NCBI RefSeq assembly: GCF_024397895.1
Contig: NZ_CP073346.1
Coordinates: forward strand, 2,728,001 to 2,792,000
From: Pseudomonas benzenivorans
GTDB taxonomy: Bacteria > Pseudomonadota > Gammaproteobacteria > Pseudomonadales > Pseudomonadaceae
Direction: 5' to 3'
DNA: 64,000 bases
In this document: positions 35,605 through 44,007 of the stretch, piece by piece
Layout of the letters: every line of letters begins with the position of its first letter
Position numbering within the stretch: the stretch's first letter is position 1
Made by a program: the position numbers and the translations under genes
Notes under the pieces: model-generated
Database searches by the model: none
Told to the model about the DNA's origin: nothing
What the model saw: the letters and a program-made list of their open reading frames with translations, nothing else

Positions 35605-36264
35605 GTGAAGGCAGCTGAACGCATCAGGCTCGCGATCGAAGATGGCATTCGTACCGGAGATCTGCCTCCGGGAACGGCCATCGATGAGGCCGAGTTCATG
35701 CGCAGGTACAAGATCTCGCGGACGCCGCTGCGCGAGGCCATGCTTCAGCTGCAGGCGCAGGGGCTGCTCACCAGTCAGCCGCGTGGCGGAATGATAGTGA
35801 CCAAGATGAACCTGCAGCAGTTGCTGGCCCTTTGGGAGCTGCTGGCGGAGCTGGAAGGCTTGAGCGCTCGGCTCGCCTGTGAACGCATGACCGAGGATGA
35901 ACGGATCAAGCTTTCCGAAGTGCTGGACGCCGCTATACCGGTGGTGGAAGCCAGCGATGTCGAGGCCTGGAAGGCGGCGAACCAGGAGTTTCACGAGCTT
36001 ATCTACCGCGGCTCTCGAAACCCCTACCTGCGCGAGCACATCTTCCAGATTCGCGCGCGTACCGGCGCCTATCGACAGCATGCCTTTGGCGCCATCGGTC
36101 ACCTTCAGGCCTCCTGGGCGCAGCACATGGACGTCGTCAAGGCGATCTTGAACCATGATGGCCCCGCCGCCTATGCCGCCATGGCCCGCCACCTGAGCCC
36201 CGGTCTGGGCGTGCAGGGATTCGCTTCGTTCGTCGCTACGCTTCCCCAGGAGCTGCTGGCCTGA
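35605..36264 (+). CDS. GntR-family (FCD domain) regulator
   Basis: A 219-residue regulator. It has an N-terminal GntR winged helix (KISRTPLREAMLQLQAQGLL) and a C-terminal helical FCD ligand domain with metal-type residues (FHELIYRGSRNP; HMDVVKAI; H in ARHLSP). It starts with GTG at 35605, nine bases after AGGAGAG; the frame is open 11 codons further. FCD regulators usually bind organic acids and repress. Candidate operators containing TATATTTATA flank it. Confidence 0.9.
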   Translation: MKAAERIRLAIEDGIRTGDLPPGTAIDEAEFMRRYKISRTPLREAMLQLQAQGLLTSQPRGGMIVTKMNLQQLLALWELLAELEGLSARLACERMTEDERIKLSEVLDAAIPVVEASDVEAWKAANQEFHELIYRGSRNPYLREHIFQIRARTGAYRQHAFGAIGHLQASWAQHMDVVKAILNHDGPAAYAAMARHLSPGLGVQGFASFVATLPQELLA

Positions 36265-36828
36265 CGGGCCTGTGCCGGACCTCGCAGCTGCTGGGATCGA
36301 CACATAGCGGCTTGGCAGCAATTCATGTGCGTTTGTGCAGACCTGGGGCGCGCCCCTGGCCGACGCCTGCCGGTGAGATTGCGCCGCTCTTGGCGGAGCC
36401 GGCCTCCCGCTCAGTCGGCTCCGCCATTCTTCTCCAGCTTTCTGGATTCGCTCGCGGGTGGGCAACGGCAGCCTCGGCGCCGCTCCGACATTAGATTGCG
36501 CGCCTGTCGATCGACGTGACTAAGCGTTACGCCGAATCGCTGCGCGCGTTCTCCCGGCGTGCGTTGCCTTGTGCGGCCTCCCCCTCCGTGTTGGCTTCTT
36601 GCTTTCGATTCGACCTCCCGGAGCGCTGGGCGAACGTGCAGGCGCGTGATCGCGGATCCATGCTGAGGAGGGGCGAGCTACAGAAGCGATGCTCGGCGAG
36701 GCAAAAAAGCTAGTAAATGTAAAATAAGAGTTTATAAATATATTTATAGGTGTATTCTTATCCCACTCCATGACCGCCGGCGACGCCTCAGGTTCATGGT
36801 TTGATGCATTCCGCTACAGGAGGCAGCC
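36265..36828. other. Gap before the MFS gene, with AT-rich promoter palindrome
   Basis: About 560 bp; the first 440 hold no supported gene. The last 100 are strongly AT-rich and contain the 16 bp palindrome at 36733-36748 and the AGGAGG ribosome site of the transporter gene. Confidence 0.55.
36733..36748. promoter_or_regulatory. Candidate GntR operator 3 (TATAAATATATTTATA)
   Basis: A perfect 16 bp palindrome about 80-95 bp before the MFS start. It includes the TATATTTATA decamer also found before the GntR gene. Confidence 0.55.
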
Positions 36829-38148
36829 ATGGCTATGGCGACTACCATGGGTTCAGATCCGTCCGCGAGTACCGTCGAACCAGCCGTTTCGATGGAGGCG
36901 ACCTACCGCAAGATTGCCCTGCGGCTCATTCCATTCCTGGCGCTCTTGTTCCTGCTTGCGTGGATCGACCGCGTAAACGTCGGTTTCGCCAAACTGCAGA
37001 TGCTCGATGACCTGCAGTTCAGCGAAGCGGTCTACGGCCTTGGGGCGGGTATCTTCTTTATCGGTTATTTCCTCTTCGAGGTGCCCAGCAACCTGCTGCT
37101 GGAGAAGATCGGCGCACGCCGGACCCTGGCGCGCATCGCCATTCTCTGGGGGCTCACCTCCATGGCGATGGCCTATGTGACAACGCCCGGGCAGTTTTAC
37201 CTGGCGCGGTTCTTTCTGGGCGTATTCGAGGCCGGTTTCTTCCCCGGCGTGATCCTCTACCTCACCTACTGGTTCCCGGCGCGTCGGCGGGCCTCGATCA
37301 ATGGCCTGTTCATGACGTCCTTTGCCGTGGCCGGGGTGATCGGCGGGCCCCTGGCCGGGCTGATCATGAGTGGCATGGAGGGGGTGGGGCGCTTCACCAG
37401 TTGGCAGTGGCTGTTCCTGATCGAGGGAGCCCCCTCGGTTCTTGCCGGCATTGCCGCCCTGTACTACCTGCCGGAAAAGCCTGCGAACGCCAAATGGCTG
37501 AGCGAGGCGCAGAAGCGCGCGGTGGCGGCTGCCCTCGAGGAGGAAAACCAGGCGGCGGGCAAGCATTCGTCGCTGAAGGCGGCCTTTGCCAACCCGCGGG
37601 TGTGGCTGTGCGCGGCCATCTATTTCTGCATCGTCAGCGGCAATGCCACCATCGCATTCTGGTCAACCTCGATCATCAAGGAGTTCGGGATCGACAGTAC
37701 GCTGCAAATCGGCCTGCTGTCCTCGATCCCGTTCATTCTCGGTACCGGCGCGATGCTCTGGAGTGGCTTTCACTCCGACAGAACCGGTGAGCGCCGAATG
37801 CATTGCGCGTGCGCGACTGCTCTTGCGGGTCTCGGTCTGTTTCTTACGGGTGTCTGCTTGGGCAGCTCGCTGGCCGCGCTGTGTGCGCTGTCGCTTTCAG
37901 CCATCGGCATTCTTGCGGCGTTTCCGGTGTTCTGGTCGTTGCCCGCGGCATTCCTGACCGGTACCGCCGCGGCCGGCGGGATCGCCCTGGTCAACTCCGT
38001 CGGCAACCTGGCGGGGTTTGCCGCGCCCTATCTGATGGGTTCTCTCAAGACTGCCAGCGGCAGCTTTGCCTCCGGACTGTATGCGGTGGCGACGCTTCAG
38101 ATCATCGCGACCGTGCTGGTCCTGGTTTTCGTACGGAGGGAAAAATGA
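36829..38148 (+). CDS. MFS transporter, anion:cation symporter type
   Basis: A 439-residue transporter with 12 predicted helices and the ACS-family pattern (WIDRVNVGFAKLQMLDDLQFSE, YGLGAGIFFIGYFLFEVPSNLLLEKIGAR). This family imports organic anions such as tartrate, phthalate and sugar acids. It has an AGGAGG ribosome site. Its last codons overlap the following small gene by 4 bp. It probably imports the starting compound of the second cluster. Confidence 0.9.
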   Translation: MAMATTMGSDPSASTVEPAVSMEATYRKIALRLIPFLALLFLLAWIDRVNVGFAKLQMLDDLQFSEAVYGLGAGIFFIGYFLFEVPSNLLLEKIGARRTLARIAILWGLTSMAMAYVTTPGQFYLARFFLGVFEAGFFPGVILYLTYWFPARRRASINGLFMTSFAVAGVIGGPLAGLIMSGMEGVGRFTSWQWLFLIEGAPSVLAGIAALYYLPEKPANAKWLSEAQKRAVAAALEEENQAAGKHSSLKAAFANPRVWLCAAIYFCIVSGNATIAFWSTSIIKEFGIDSTLQIGLLSSIPFILGTGAMLWSGFHSDRTGERRMHCACATALAGLGLFLTGVCLGSSLAALCALSLSAIGILAAFPVFWSLPAAFLTGTAAAGGIALVNSVGNLAGFAAPYLMGSLKTASGSFASGLYAVATLQIIATVLVLVFVRREK

Positions 38149-38465
38149 AAGCGCCCATAACCGCAGACGTACCGATGACCGAACAGGAGCGGACTTTCCT
38201 CGGCCAGCACTTCAAGAGCCTGTCACGGGCGCTGGCGGACGGCGTTGAGCAGCTGCAGGAGGCCGCCAGCAGGGCCGATCGGCTGGTTCCCGCGGAGCCC
38301 CCTGTCGAGCGGGCGTTCGCCACCTTGGATGTGCCCCTGTCTCCCCAGGAGCTGGAGGTGGTCGGCAAGGTCATCGCCAGGCTGTCGCGGATATTCGACT
38401 CCGGCGGCTCGCCGGGCGCGGATGAGCTGATCGGCCATGCGAGTTCAGGGCGGGCGGGCTTATGA
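38145..38465 (+). CDS. Small helical protein preceding an amidase (possible GatC/AtzG-like partner)
   Basis: A 106-residue acidic, Cys-free, mostly helical protein (MKAPITADVPMTEQERTFLG; LSPQELEVVGKVIARLSRIF). It overlaps the MFS stop (ATGA) and the amidase start (ATGA) by 4 bp each, so it is translated with both. Small helical subunits (GatC, AtzG) accompany amidase-signature enzymes elsewhere, which suggests a stabilising partner. No family was recognised with certainty. Confidence 0.7.
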   Translation: MKAPITADVPMTEQERTFLGQHFKSLSRALADGVEQLQEAASRADRLVPAEPPVERAFATLDVPLSPQELEVVGKVIARLSRIFDSGGSPGADELIGHASSGRAGL

Positions 38466-39910
38466 GCAGCGACGTACTGCCGGTGACCCTGACCGGCCTG
38501 CGCAAGGCGCTGGCGGCCGGGCAGTTCACCGTGGACGAAGCGCTGCAGGCGCAGGTGGCGCACCTGCGCCTGAATGCAGCGAAGTTCAGGTGTGTCACCA
38601 CCATTCATGACCGACCCGACCCGGGGCGTAGGCGAGCCACCGACTCTGCCGGTCATGGCGCCGGGCCCCAGCGGCTTCTGGAGGGCGTCGGCCTGGCTCA
38701 CAAGGACATCTTCCACCGCGTCGACAGACCGGCAACCTGTGGCCACAAGCAGCCTCCGCCGGTGAGCCGGCGTGCCTTGAGCGCAGCGGCCTTGACCCGA
38801 CTGGATGCCGCCGGCGCCAGCGAACTGGCCTCCCTGTGCATGGCGGAGTACGCCTGTGGTGCCACGGGGCAGAGCGAGCAGGCCGATGAACCGGTCAATC
38901 CGCTCGACCAGGCCGCCGCGGTCGGCGGCTCGTCCAGCGGCTCTGCGGTCGCCGTCGCGGCGGGGCTGTGTTACGCCTCGCTCGGCACCGATACCGCCGG
39001 CTCGGTGCGTATCCCCGCGGCGACCTGCGGTGTGCTGGGGCTCAAGCCCACTCGGGGACTGATTCCGAGCAGTGGCGTCTTTCCCCTGGCGCCCAGCCTG
39101 GATACGGTCGGGGTGATTGCGCGCTCGGCCGCGGATGCTGCCCACCTGCTCGCCGTCACCGCGACGCGGGGGCTGCGGGGGCTGCGCGATGCGCTGGGCA
39201 GCCCCGAGCGGCTCGAGGACGCCTTGCTGGCGAGTCCATCCCCGCGGCTTCGCTACTGCTTCGATGCCACACCGGTGCGCGAGGATGTGCTGGGGGTGCT
39301 CCACGAGTTCATCCAGCACCTGCCCGCGACGTGGCAGGCCACCCCGCGTGCCGCGCCGTGGCTCAAGGAGCTGACCGGGTACGCCGAGACCCTGCTGCAT
39401 GTGGAGGCCGCACAGGTGCACCTGCCACGGCTGAAACAGCCGCCGGCAGATCTTGGCCCCATGGTGCGCGCGATTGCCCTGCCCGGCATCGCGATGCCGG
39501 CGGTCTGGTATGCCGAAGCGCTGGCGAGCCGCGCGCAGTGGGCGAAGCGGCTTGTGGCCGAGTACTTCCAGGCGGCCGACATCCTGCTCATGCCGGCACT
39601 GCCCGACGGCGTGCCCAACTGGGACGAGGTGCACACCCAGTCGCCGCGCTTCAACGGCCGCGCGCTGGCTTCGCTGTACCGCCTGATGCCATTCGTCAAC
39701 TACCTCGGCTTCCCCTCAATCGTGTTTCCGGTCGGTACCGATGCGTTCGGCCGGCCAGTTTCGGTGCAAGCGATCGGTCGTCCGTTTAGCGAGACCAGCC
39801 TGCTGGCATTTGCCTATCGGGTCGAACGAGACCTGTTCGGTGCAAATGGATTTGCCCCGCTGCCGCTGACCCACGACGGCAGTTCCACTCGGATAAGTAT
39901 CAAGAGGTAA
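38462..39910 (+). CDS. Amidase-signature hydrolase
   Basis: A 482-residue amidase with the complete Ser-cisSer-Lys set: Lys in GLAHKDIF, the loop AAVGGSSSGSAVAVAAG, and the nucleophile Ser in GTDTAGSVRIPAATCGV. It is the relative of glutamyl-tRNA and AtzE-type amidotransferase subunits but stands in a catabolic operon. It would release ammonia from a carboxamide, fitting a half-amide produced by the deacetylase/imidase-like protein at 41960. Confidence 0.88.
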   Translation: MSSDVLPVTLTGLRKALAAGQFTVDEALQAQVAHLRLNAAKFRCVTTIHDRPDPGRRRATDSAGHGAGPQRLLEGVGLAHKDIFHRVDRPATCGHKQPPPVSRRALSAAALTRLDAAGASELASLCMAEYACGATGQSEQADEPVNPLDQAAAVGGSSSGSAVAVAAGLCYASLGTDTAGSVRIPAATCGVLGLKPTRGLIPSSGVFPLAPSLDTVGVIARSAADAAHLLAVTATRGLRGLRDALGSPERLEDALLASPSPRLRYCFDATPVREDVLGVLHEFIQHLPATWQATPRAAPWLKELTGYAETLLHVEAAQVHLPRLKQPPADLGPMVRAIALPGIAMPAVWYAEALASRAQWAKRLVAEYFQAADILLMPALPDGVPNWDEVHTQSPRFNGRALASLYRLMPFVNYLGFPSIVFPVGTDAFGRPVSVQAIGRPFSETSLLAFAYRVERDLFGANGFAPLPLTHDGSSTRISIKR

Positions 39911-39912
39911 TC

Positions 39913-41109
39913 ATGGCCAAGATCAGCTCTTCCAACGCCCTCTCCAGGTTTCGTGTCCTCGATCTTTCGCGCGTCAGAGCCGGCCCGACCTGCGTGCGCA
40001 TGCTGGCGGACTTCGGCGCGGATGTGATCCGCATCGAGCCGCCCAAGGGGGTCGACCCGAACGAGGGCATGTTCGCGGCCGATCGACTCGGCGGCGACTT
40101 CCAGAACCTCAACCGCAACAAGCGCTCGCTGACGCTGAACCTGAAGAAGCCGGAAGGCCTCGAGGTATTCCGGCGTCTGGTGAAGGACGCGGATGTCGTG
40201 GTGGAAAACTGGCGCCCGGACGTGAAGGCGCGCCTCGGTGTCGACTACGAGTCGCTGCGTGCGATCAACCCACGGATCATCCTGGCGAGCATTTCCGGCT
40301 TTGGCCAGAGTGGCCCGTATGCGCGGCGCCCGGGGTTCGACCAGATCGTCCAGGGCATGGGCGGGATCATGTCCGTCACCGGCTTCCCCGAGCAGGGGCC
40401 GGTCCGCGCCGGCCTGGCCGTGGCCGATTCCGCCGCCGGTCTCTACTCGGCGCTGGGCATCTTCATCGCGCTGCTCGAGCGGGAAGTCTCCGGCGAGGGG
40501 CAGTGGGTCCATACCTCCCTGCTGCACACCATGATTGCGATGATGGACTTCCAGGCGGCGCGCTTCTTGAACGAGGGCGACATCCCCCGGCAGGTCGGCA
40601 ACGATCACCCGACGAGCAGTCCCATGGGGCTGTTCGCGGCCACCGACGGCTCCTTCAACCTGGGCGCTTCGGGGGAGGGTAGCTGGCAACGGCTGTGCGC
40701 TGCGCTGTCCCTGCCGGGCTGGTTGGAAGACCCGGACTATGCCAATGAAAAGCTCAGGGTCAAGAACCGCGCGAAGCTCAATGGGCAGCTCCAGCAGGTG
40801 TTCGCCGAACACTCGGTAGCGCACTGGGTCGACCTGCTGAACAAGGCGGGTGTGCCGGCCGGGCCGGTTTATACGGTTCCGGAGATGTTCGAAGATCCTC
40901 AGGTTCAACACCTGGGCGTGGTCAAAGAGGTGATCGCGGAAACCGGGGAGCCGCGCCGCGTGGTGACTCAGCCGGTTCGTCTGGAGCGCACGGAAAGTGC
41001 GATCGCCTCTGCGGCGCCGGGCTGGGGCGAGCATACCGACGAGATTCTGACCGAGCTCGGCTACGGCCATGAGCATCGGCTTGAGCTGCGCGAGCTGGGA
41101 GTCGTATAG
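39913..41109 (+). CDS. CaiB/BaiF CoA-transferase with His at the nucleophile column
   Basis: A 398-residue family III CoA-transferase (FRVLDLSRVRAGPTCVRMLADFG; GFDQIVQGMGGIMSVTGFP). Aligned without gaps to the GcdG in this window, the catalytic Asp column holds His205 (TSLLHTMIAM), with an Asp seven residues later (D212). Some family branches show this pattern, so activity may use another residue or differ in mechanism. It presumably activates a dicarboxylate. Starts 2 bp after the amidase; ends at the crotonase start. Confidence 0.88.
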   Translation: MAKISSSNALSRFRVLDLSRVRAGPTCVRMLADFGADVIRIEPPKGVDPNEGMFAADRLGGDFQNLNRNKRSLTLNLKKPEGLEVFRRLVKDADVVVENWRPDVKARLGVDYESLRAINPRIILASISGFGQSGPYARRPGFDQIVQGMGGIMSVTGFPEQGPVRAGLAVADSAAGLYSALGIFIALLEREVSGEGQWVHTSLLHTMIAMMDFQAARFLNEGDIPRQVGNDHPTSSPMGLFAATDGSFNLGASGEGSWQRLCAALSLPGWLEDPDYANEKLRVKNRAKLNGQLQQVFAEHSVAHWVDLLNKAGVPAGPVYTVPEMFEDPQVQHLGVVKEVIAETGEPRRVVTQPVRLERTESAIASAAPGWGEHTDEILTELGYGHEHRLELRELGVV

Positions 41110-41901
41110 ATGGAACCGGGAACGATCAACCTGAACCTGGACGGCAGGATCGCGCGGGTCGACATCTGCAATCCGCTGCGGCACAACGCCATGTCGTTGG
41201 CGATGTGGCGCAGACTCGGCGATATCGTCACGGAGCTGAACGAGCGAACCGATGTCCACCTGATCGTCTTGCGCGGGGAGGGCGGCCGGGCCTTCGTCTC
41301 CGGCGCTGACATCAGCGAGTTCGCGACGCTGCGCTCCAGCGACGAGGCGGTAAAGGCCTATGACGAGGCGGTCGATCGTGCGCAGACCGCCCTGCAGGAC
41401 TGTGTGCATCCGGTCATCGCCGTGATCGAGGGGTACTGCTTCGGCGGCGGTATCGGTCTGGCGCTGTCATGTGACCTGCGCTACGCGACGACGACCGCGA
41501 AATTCCGCATGCCGGCTGCGCGCCTGGGGCTCGGCTACGCACTGCGCGGCATGCAGCGTGCCGTCAGCATTCTCGGTCCGGCGCAGGCCACGGAGCTGTT
41601 CTTCTCCGCCCGGGATTACAGCGCGGCAGAGGCCCAAGAGAGTGGTCTGGTGCATCGGGCCCTGGACACCGAGGGGTTCGATGAGGCCGTCGAGGCCCTG
41701 ATTGGCCGGGTCGCGGCCAACGCGCCCCTGTCCTTGCGCGCGGCGAAACTGGCGATTCGCAGTGCCGCGCATGTCGAGGTGCCAGCCGTTGCCGCGGACG
41801 CCATTGCCCGGCAGGTGGAGCTGTGCTTTCGCAGCGAGGACTACGCTGAAGGGCGCCAGGCCTTTGCCGAGCGCCGGGAACCCAGATTTGCAGGGCGCTG
41901 A
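41110..41901 (+). CDS. Crotonase-family protein lacking both hydratase glutamates
   Basis: A 263-residue enoyl-CoA hydratase/isomerase fold protein. It has the oxyanion-hole motifs (FVSGADISEF and EGYCFGGGIGLALSCDLRYA) but Gly116 and Ala136 at the two positions that carry the catalytic Glu in hydratases. It is therefore unlikely to hydrate in the usual way; decarboxylase, hydrolase or isomerase chemistry is possible. It begins immediately after the CoA-transferase stop. Confidence 0.9.
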   Translation: MEPGTINLNLDGRIARVDICNPLRHNAMSLAMWRRLGDIVTELNERTDVHLIVLRGEGGRAFVSGADISEFATLRSSDEAVKAYDEAVDRAQTALQDCVHPVIAVIEGYCFGGGIGLALSCDLRYATTTAKFRMPAARLGLGYALRGMQRAVSILGPAQATELFFSARDYSAAEAQESGLVHRALDTEGFDEAVEALIGRVAANAPLSLRAAKLAIRSAAHVEVPAVAADAIARQVELCFRSEDYAEGRQAFAERREPRFAGR

Positions 41902-41959
41902 AGGCTGCCCTAACGCTAACCGGGACCGTCACGGTCCAGCATTCTAGAGACTTAAGCTC

Positions 41960-42847
41960 GTGGCCAATCCAAGAGTTCCCTACGCAATGCCCCTCGACCG
42001 GCCAGCGCTCTGCGCGCCGGCCTCGGGCTCCATCATGGTGCACGTTGTGGTCAACGTTGAGCACTGGTGCTTCGACCAGGCCATGCCGCGCACACTCCTC
42101 ACCCCGCCCCATGGGCGGCAGTCGGTTCCGGACATTCCGAACTTCTCCTGGGTCGAGTACGGCATGCGTTGTGGGCTTCCACGCATGATCGAGGCCCTTC
42201 AGAGCCGAGGGATTCGGGCCTCGACCAGCTTCAATGCCAGCGTCATAGACGCCTATCCCCGGGCGGCGGAAGCCTTGCTGAACGCGGGTTGGGAGTTTAT
42301 CGGGCATGGTATTCATCAGCGTGGGGTTCAGGACGAACAGAACGAGGCGGGGATCATCCAGGGCGCGCTGGACAAGATCGAGGCCTTTACCGGCACCCGT
42401 CCGCGTGGCTGGCTGAGCCCCGGCCTGCGTGAAACGGAGGAGACGCCGGAGCTGCTGAAGCAGGCCGGCATCGATCACGTCTTCGATTGGGTGCTCGATG
42501 ACCTGCCGGCATGGATGTCCACTCGCCAGGGACCGTTGCTCTCGGTTCCGTACAACCTCGAGTTGAACGACTCGGTTATCTACGCCGTGGAGAAGCACTC
42601 GTCGCCGGAGTTTTTCGAGCGTCTCGCCACTACCCTGGCGCTGTTTGAGCACGAGTCGCTGACCCAGCCCCGTGTCCTCGCCCTGGGGCTGCATCCGCAT
42701 CTGATGGGGGTGCCCCACCGCTTCGCCTACTTCGAACGGATGCTCGACCTGCTGCAGCGGTCCCCGCAAGTCTGTTTCATGACCGGGACCCAAATCGCCG
42801 ACTGGTATACCGCGCAGGTGCCTGCCGAGCCGCTCCAGGGAAAGTAG
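41960..42847 (+). CDS. PuuE/cyclic-imidase-like polysaccharide-deacetylase-fold hydrolase
   Basis: A 295-residue (GTG start) NodB/polysaccharide-deacetylase-fold protein of the branch that contains PuuE allantoinase and bacterial cyclic imide hydrolase rather than sugar deacetylases. Features are HVVVNVEHW (27-36), the GHGIHQ metal-type motif (115-120), RPRGWLSPGL (148-156) and LGLHPHLMG (242-250). Length is close to reported cyclic imidases. In this operon, with an amidase, it is a good candidate for opening a cyclic imide or ureide ring. Not proven by sequence. Confidence 0.75.
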   Translation: MANPRVPYAMPLDRPALCAPASGSIMVHVVVNVEHWCFDQAMPRTLLTPPHGRQSVPDIPNFSWVEYGMRCGLPRMIEALQSRGIRASTSFNASVIDAYPRAAEALLNAGWEFIGHGIHQRGVQDEQNEAGIIQGALDKIEAFTGTRPRGWLSPGLRETEETPELLKQAGIDHVFDWVLDDLPAWMSTRQGPLLSVPYNLELNDSVIYAVEKHSSPEFFERLATTLALFEHESLTQPRVLALGLHPHLMGVPHRFAYFERMLDLLQRSPQVCFMTGTQIADWYTAQVPAEPLQGK

Positions 42848-43049
42848 AGCGTGTTGCCGTCTCGTCGCCCTTACCGGGGCAATCGCATGAACCAAGCTGG
42901 TGTCGGGCAGCGCATTGGCCCGTCGGACGCCCAAGTGCCTGTCGCCGGGAGGGCGACATCTAGAGACGACGAAAAGAACCGGTCTATCGCGCGGGGTACC
43001 AATGGCGCCCCGGCGATTCGGCGGGTGATAGCGTACAGAGGTAAAGCCC

Positions 43050-43691
43050 ATGCAACAGTTAGATCGAGTGTCCTCCGCGAGCCTCAGTTATCAACCGGTA
43101 TCGTCGGTTACACCCGCCAGTGAACAGCTGCGCTTGATAGCCCTGGAGCTTTTTGTAACTCAGGGCTTTAGCGGCGTCAGCGTGCGCAAGTTGGCGAGCG
43201 CGATCGGCCTGCAGGCCGGCTCACTTTATAACCATATAGACAGTAAACAAGCCCTGCTCTATGAGTTGATCGAAGACCATGAGGAGGAGTTGCTGTATGT
43301 GCTGCGCAGGCGCACGGGGCAGGGCGACGACCCGCGCCAGGCTGTGCGCGATTACGTCGAGTGCTACATCCGCTTTCTCCTGGCCAACCGTTTGGGCGCG
43401 GCGCTAAGCCAGTTTGAGTTTCGCAGTCTGAGTCTTGCCCAGCAGCAACATATCAGTGCCGTGCGTGAGCGATATCACGACTTGCTGGCTGAAATGATCC
43501 GCGAGGGTATGCGCCGAAGGCTGTTCGCCGTGTGCAATGAATTGGCCGTGGTTCATGCACTGATTGCCATGCTCGATGGTGCGCCGGACTGCCCGCCGTC
43601 AAATGGACCGTCATCTGTCGAGTGGTTGATTGAGCACTTCCAGTCGCTGGTGTTGCGGGCTTTGACAGCCGAGGGCCTCGCACCGTCTTGA
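43050..43691 (+). CDS. TetR-family regulator
   Basis: A 213-residue TetR protein. The N-terminal helix-turn-helix is FSGVSVRKLASAIGLQAGSLYNHIDSKQALLYELIE, followed by a helical ligand domain. It lies 202 bp downstream of the deacetylase-fold gene on the same strand and 317 bp before a DMT exporter gene. It may control either; the target is unknown. Confidence 0.9.
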   Translation: MQQLDRVSSASLSYQPVSSVTPASEQLRLIALELFVTQGFSGVSVRKLASAIGLQAGSLYNHIDSKQALLYELIEDHEEELLYVLRRRTGQGDDPRQAVRDYVECYIRFLLANRLGAALSQFEFRSLSLAQQQHISAVRERYHDLLAEMIREGMRRRLFAVCNELAVVHALIAMLDGAPDCPPSNGPSSVEWLIEHFQSLVLRALTAEGLAPS

Positions 43692-44007
43692 GTCCCGATC
43701 TTTTCGTAAGAACTGGCGCGAATGCATTCATCCGTACCCGGATGCGTCTGGCATCGACCTGGGTCGAGCGCGCCTGCCCCTTTTAGCGAAACCTCAAAGT
43801 AATCCGCTGAAATGCCAGCCCAAGGCGTATGGCGTCGAGGGCTGTGTGCTCGGCAATCCGCCGCGGAAATCGGCGTGCTTTCGGTGGTACTCATTTATTG
43901 GCTGAAGCCAAGCACATAAGGGCGTTACAGATGAGGCAAGGAAACATTTTCAACCGGTCGTTAGGCTTGTGTCAGGCCGCGGCTATTACCCGCGCGGAAT
44001 CCGCTCC
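43692..44007. other. Gap between tetR and the DMT transporter gene
   Basis: About 315 bp; nothing recognised apart from the likely promoter region of the transporter gene. Confidence 0.4.
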
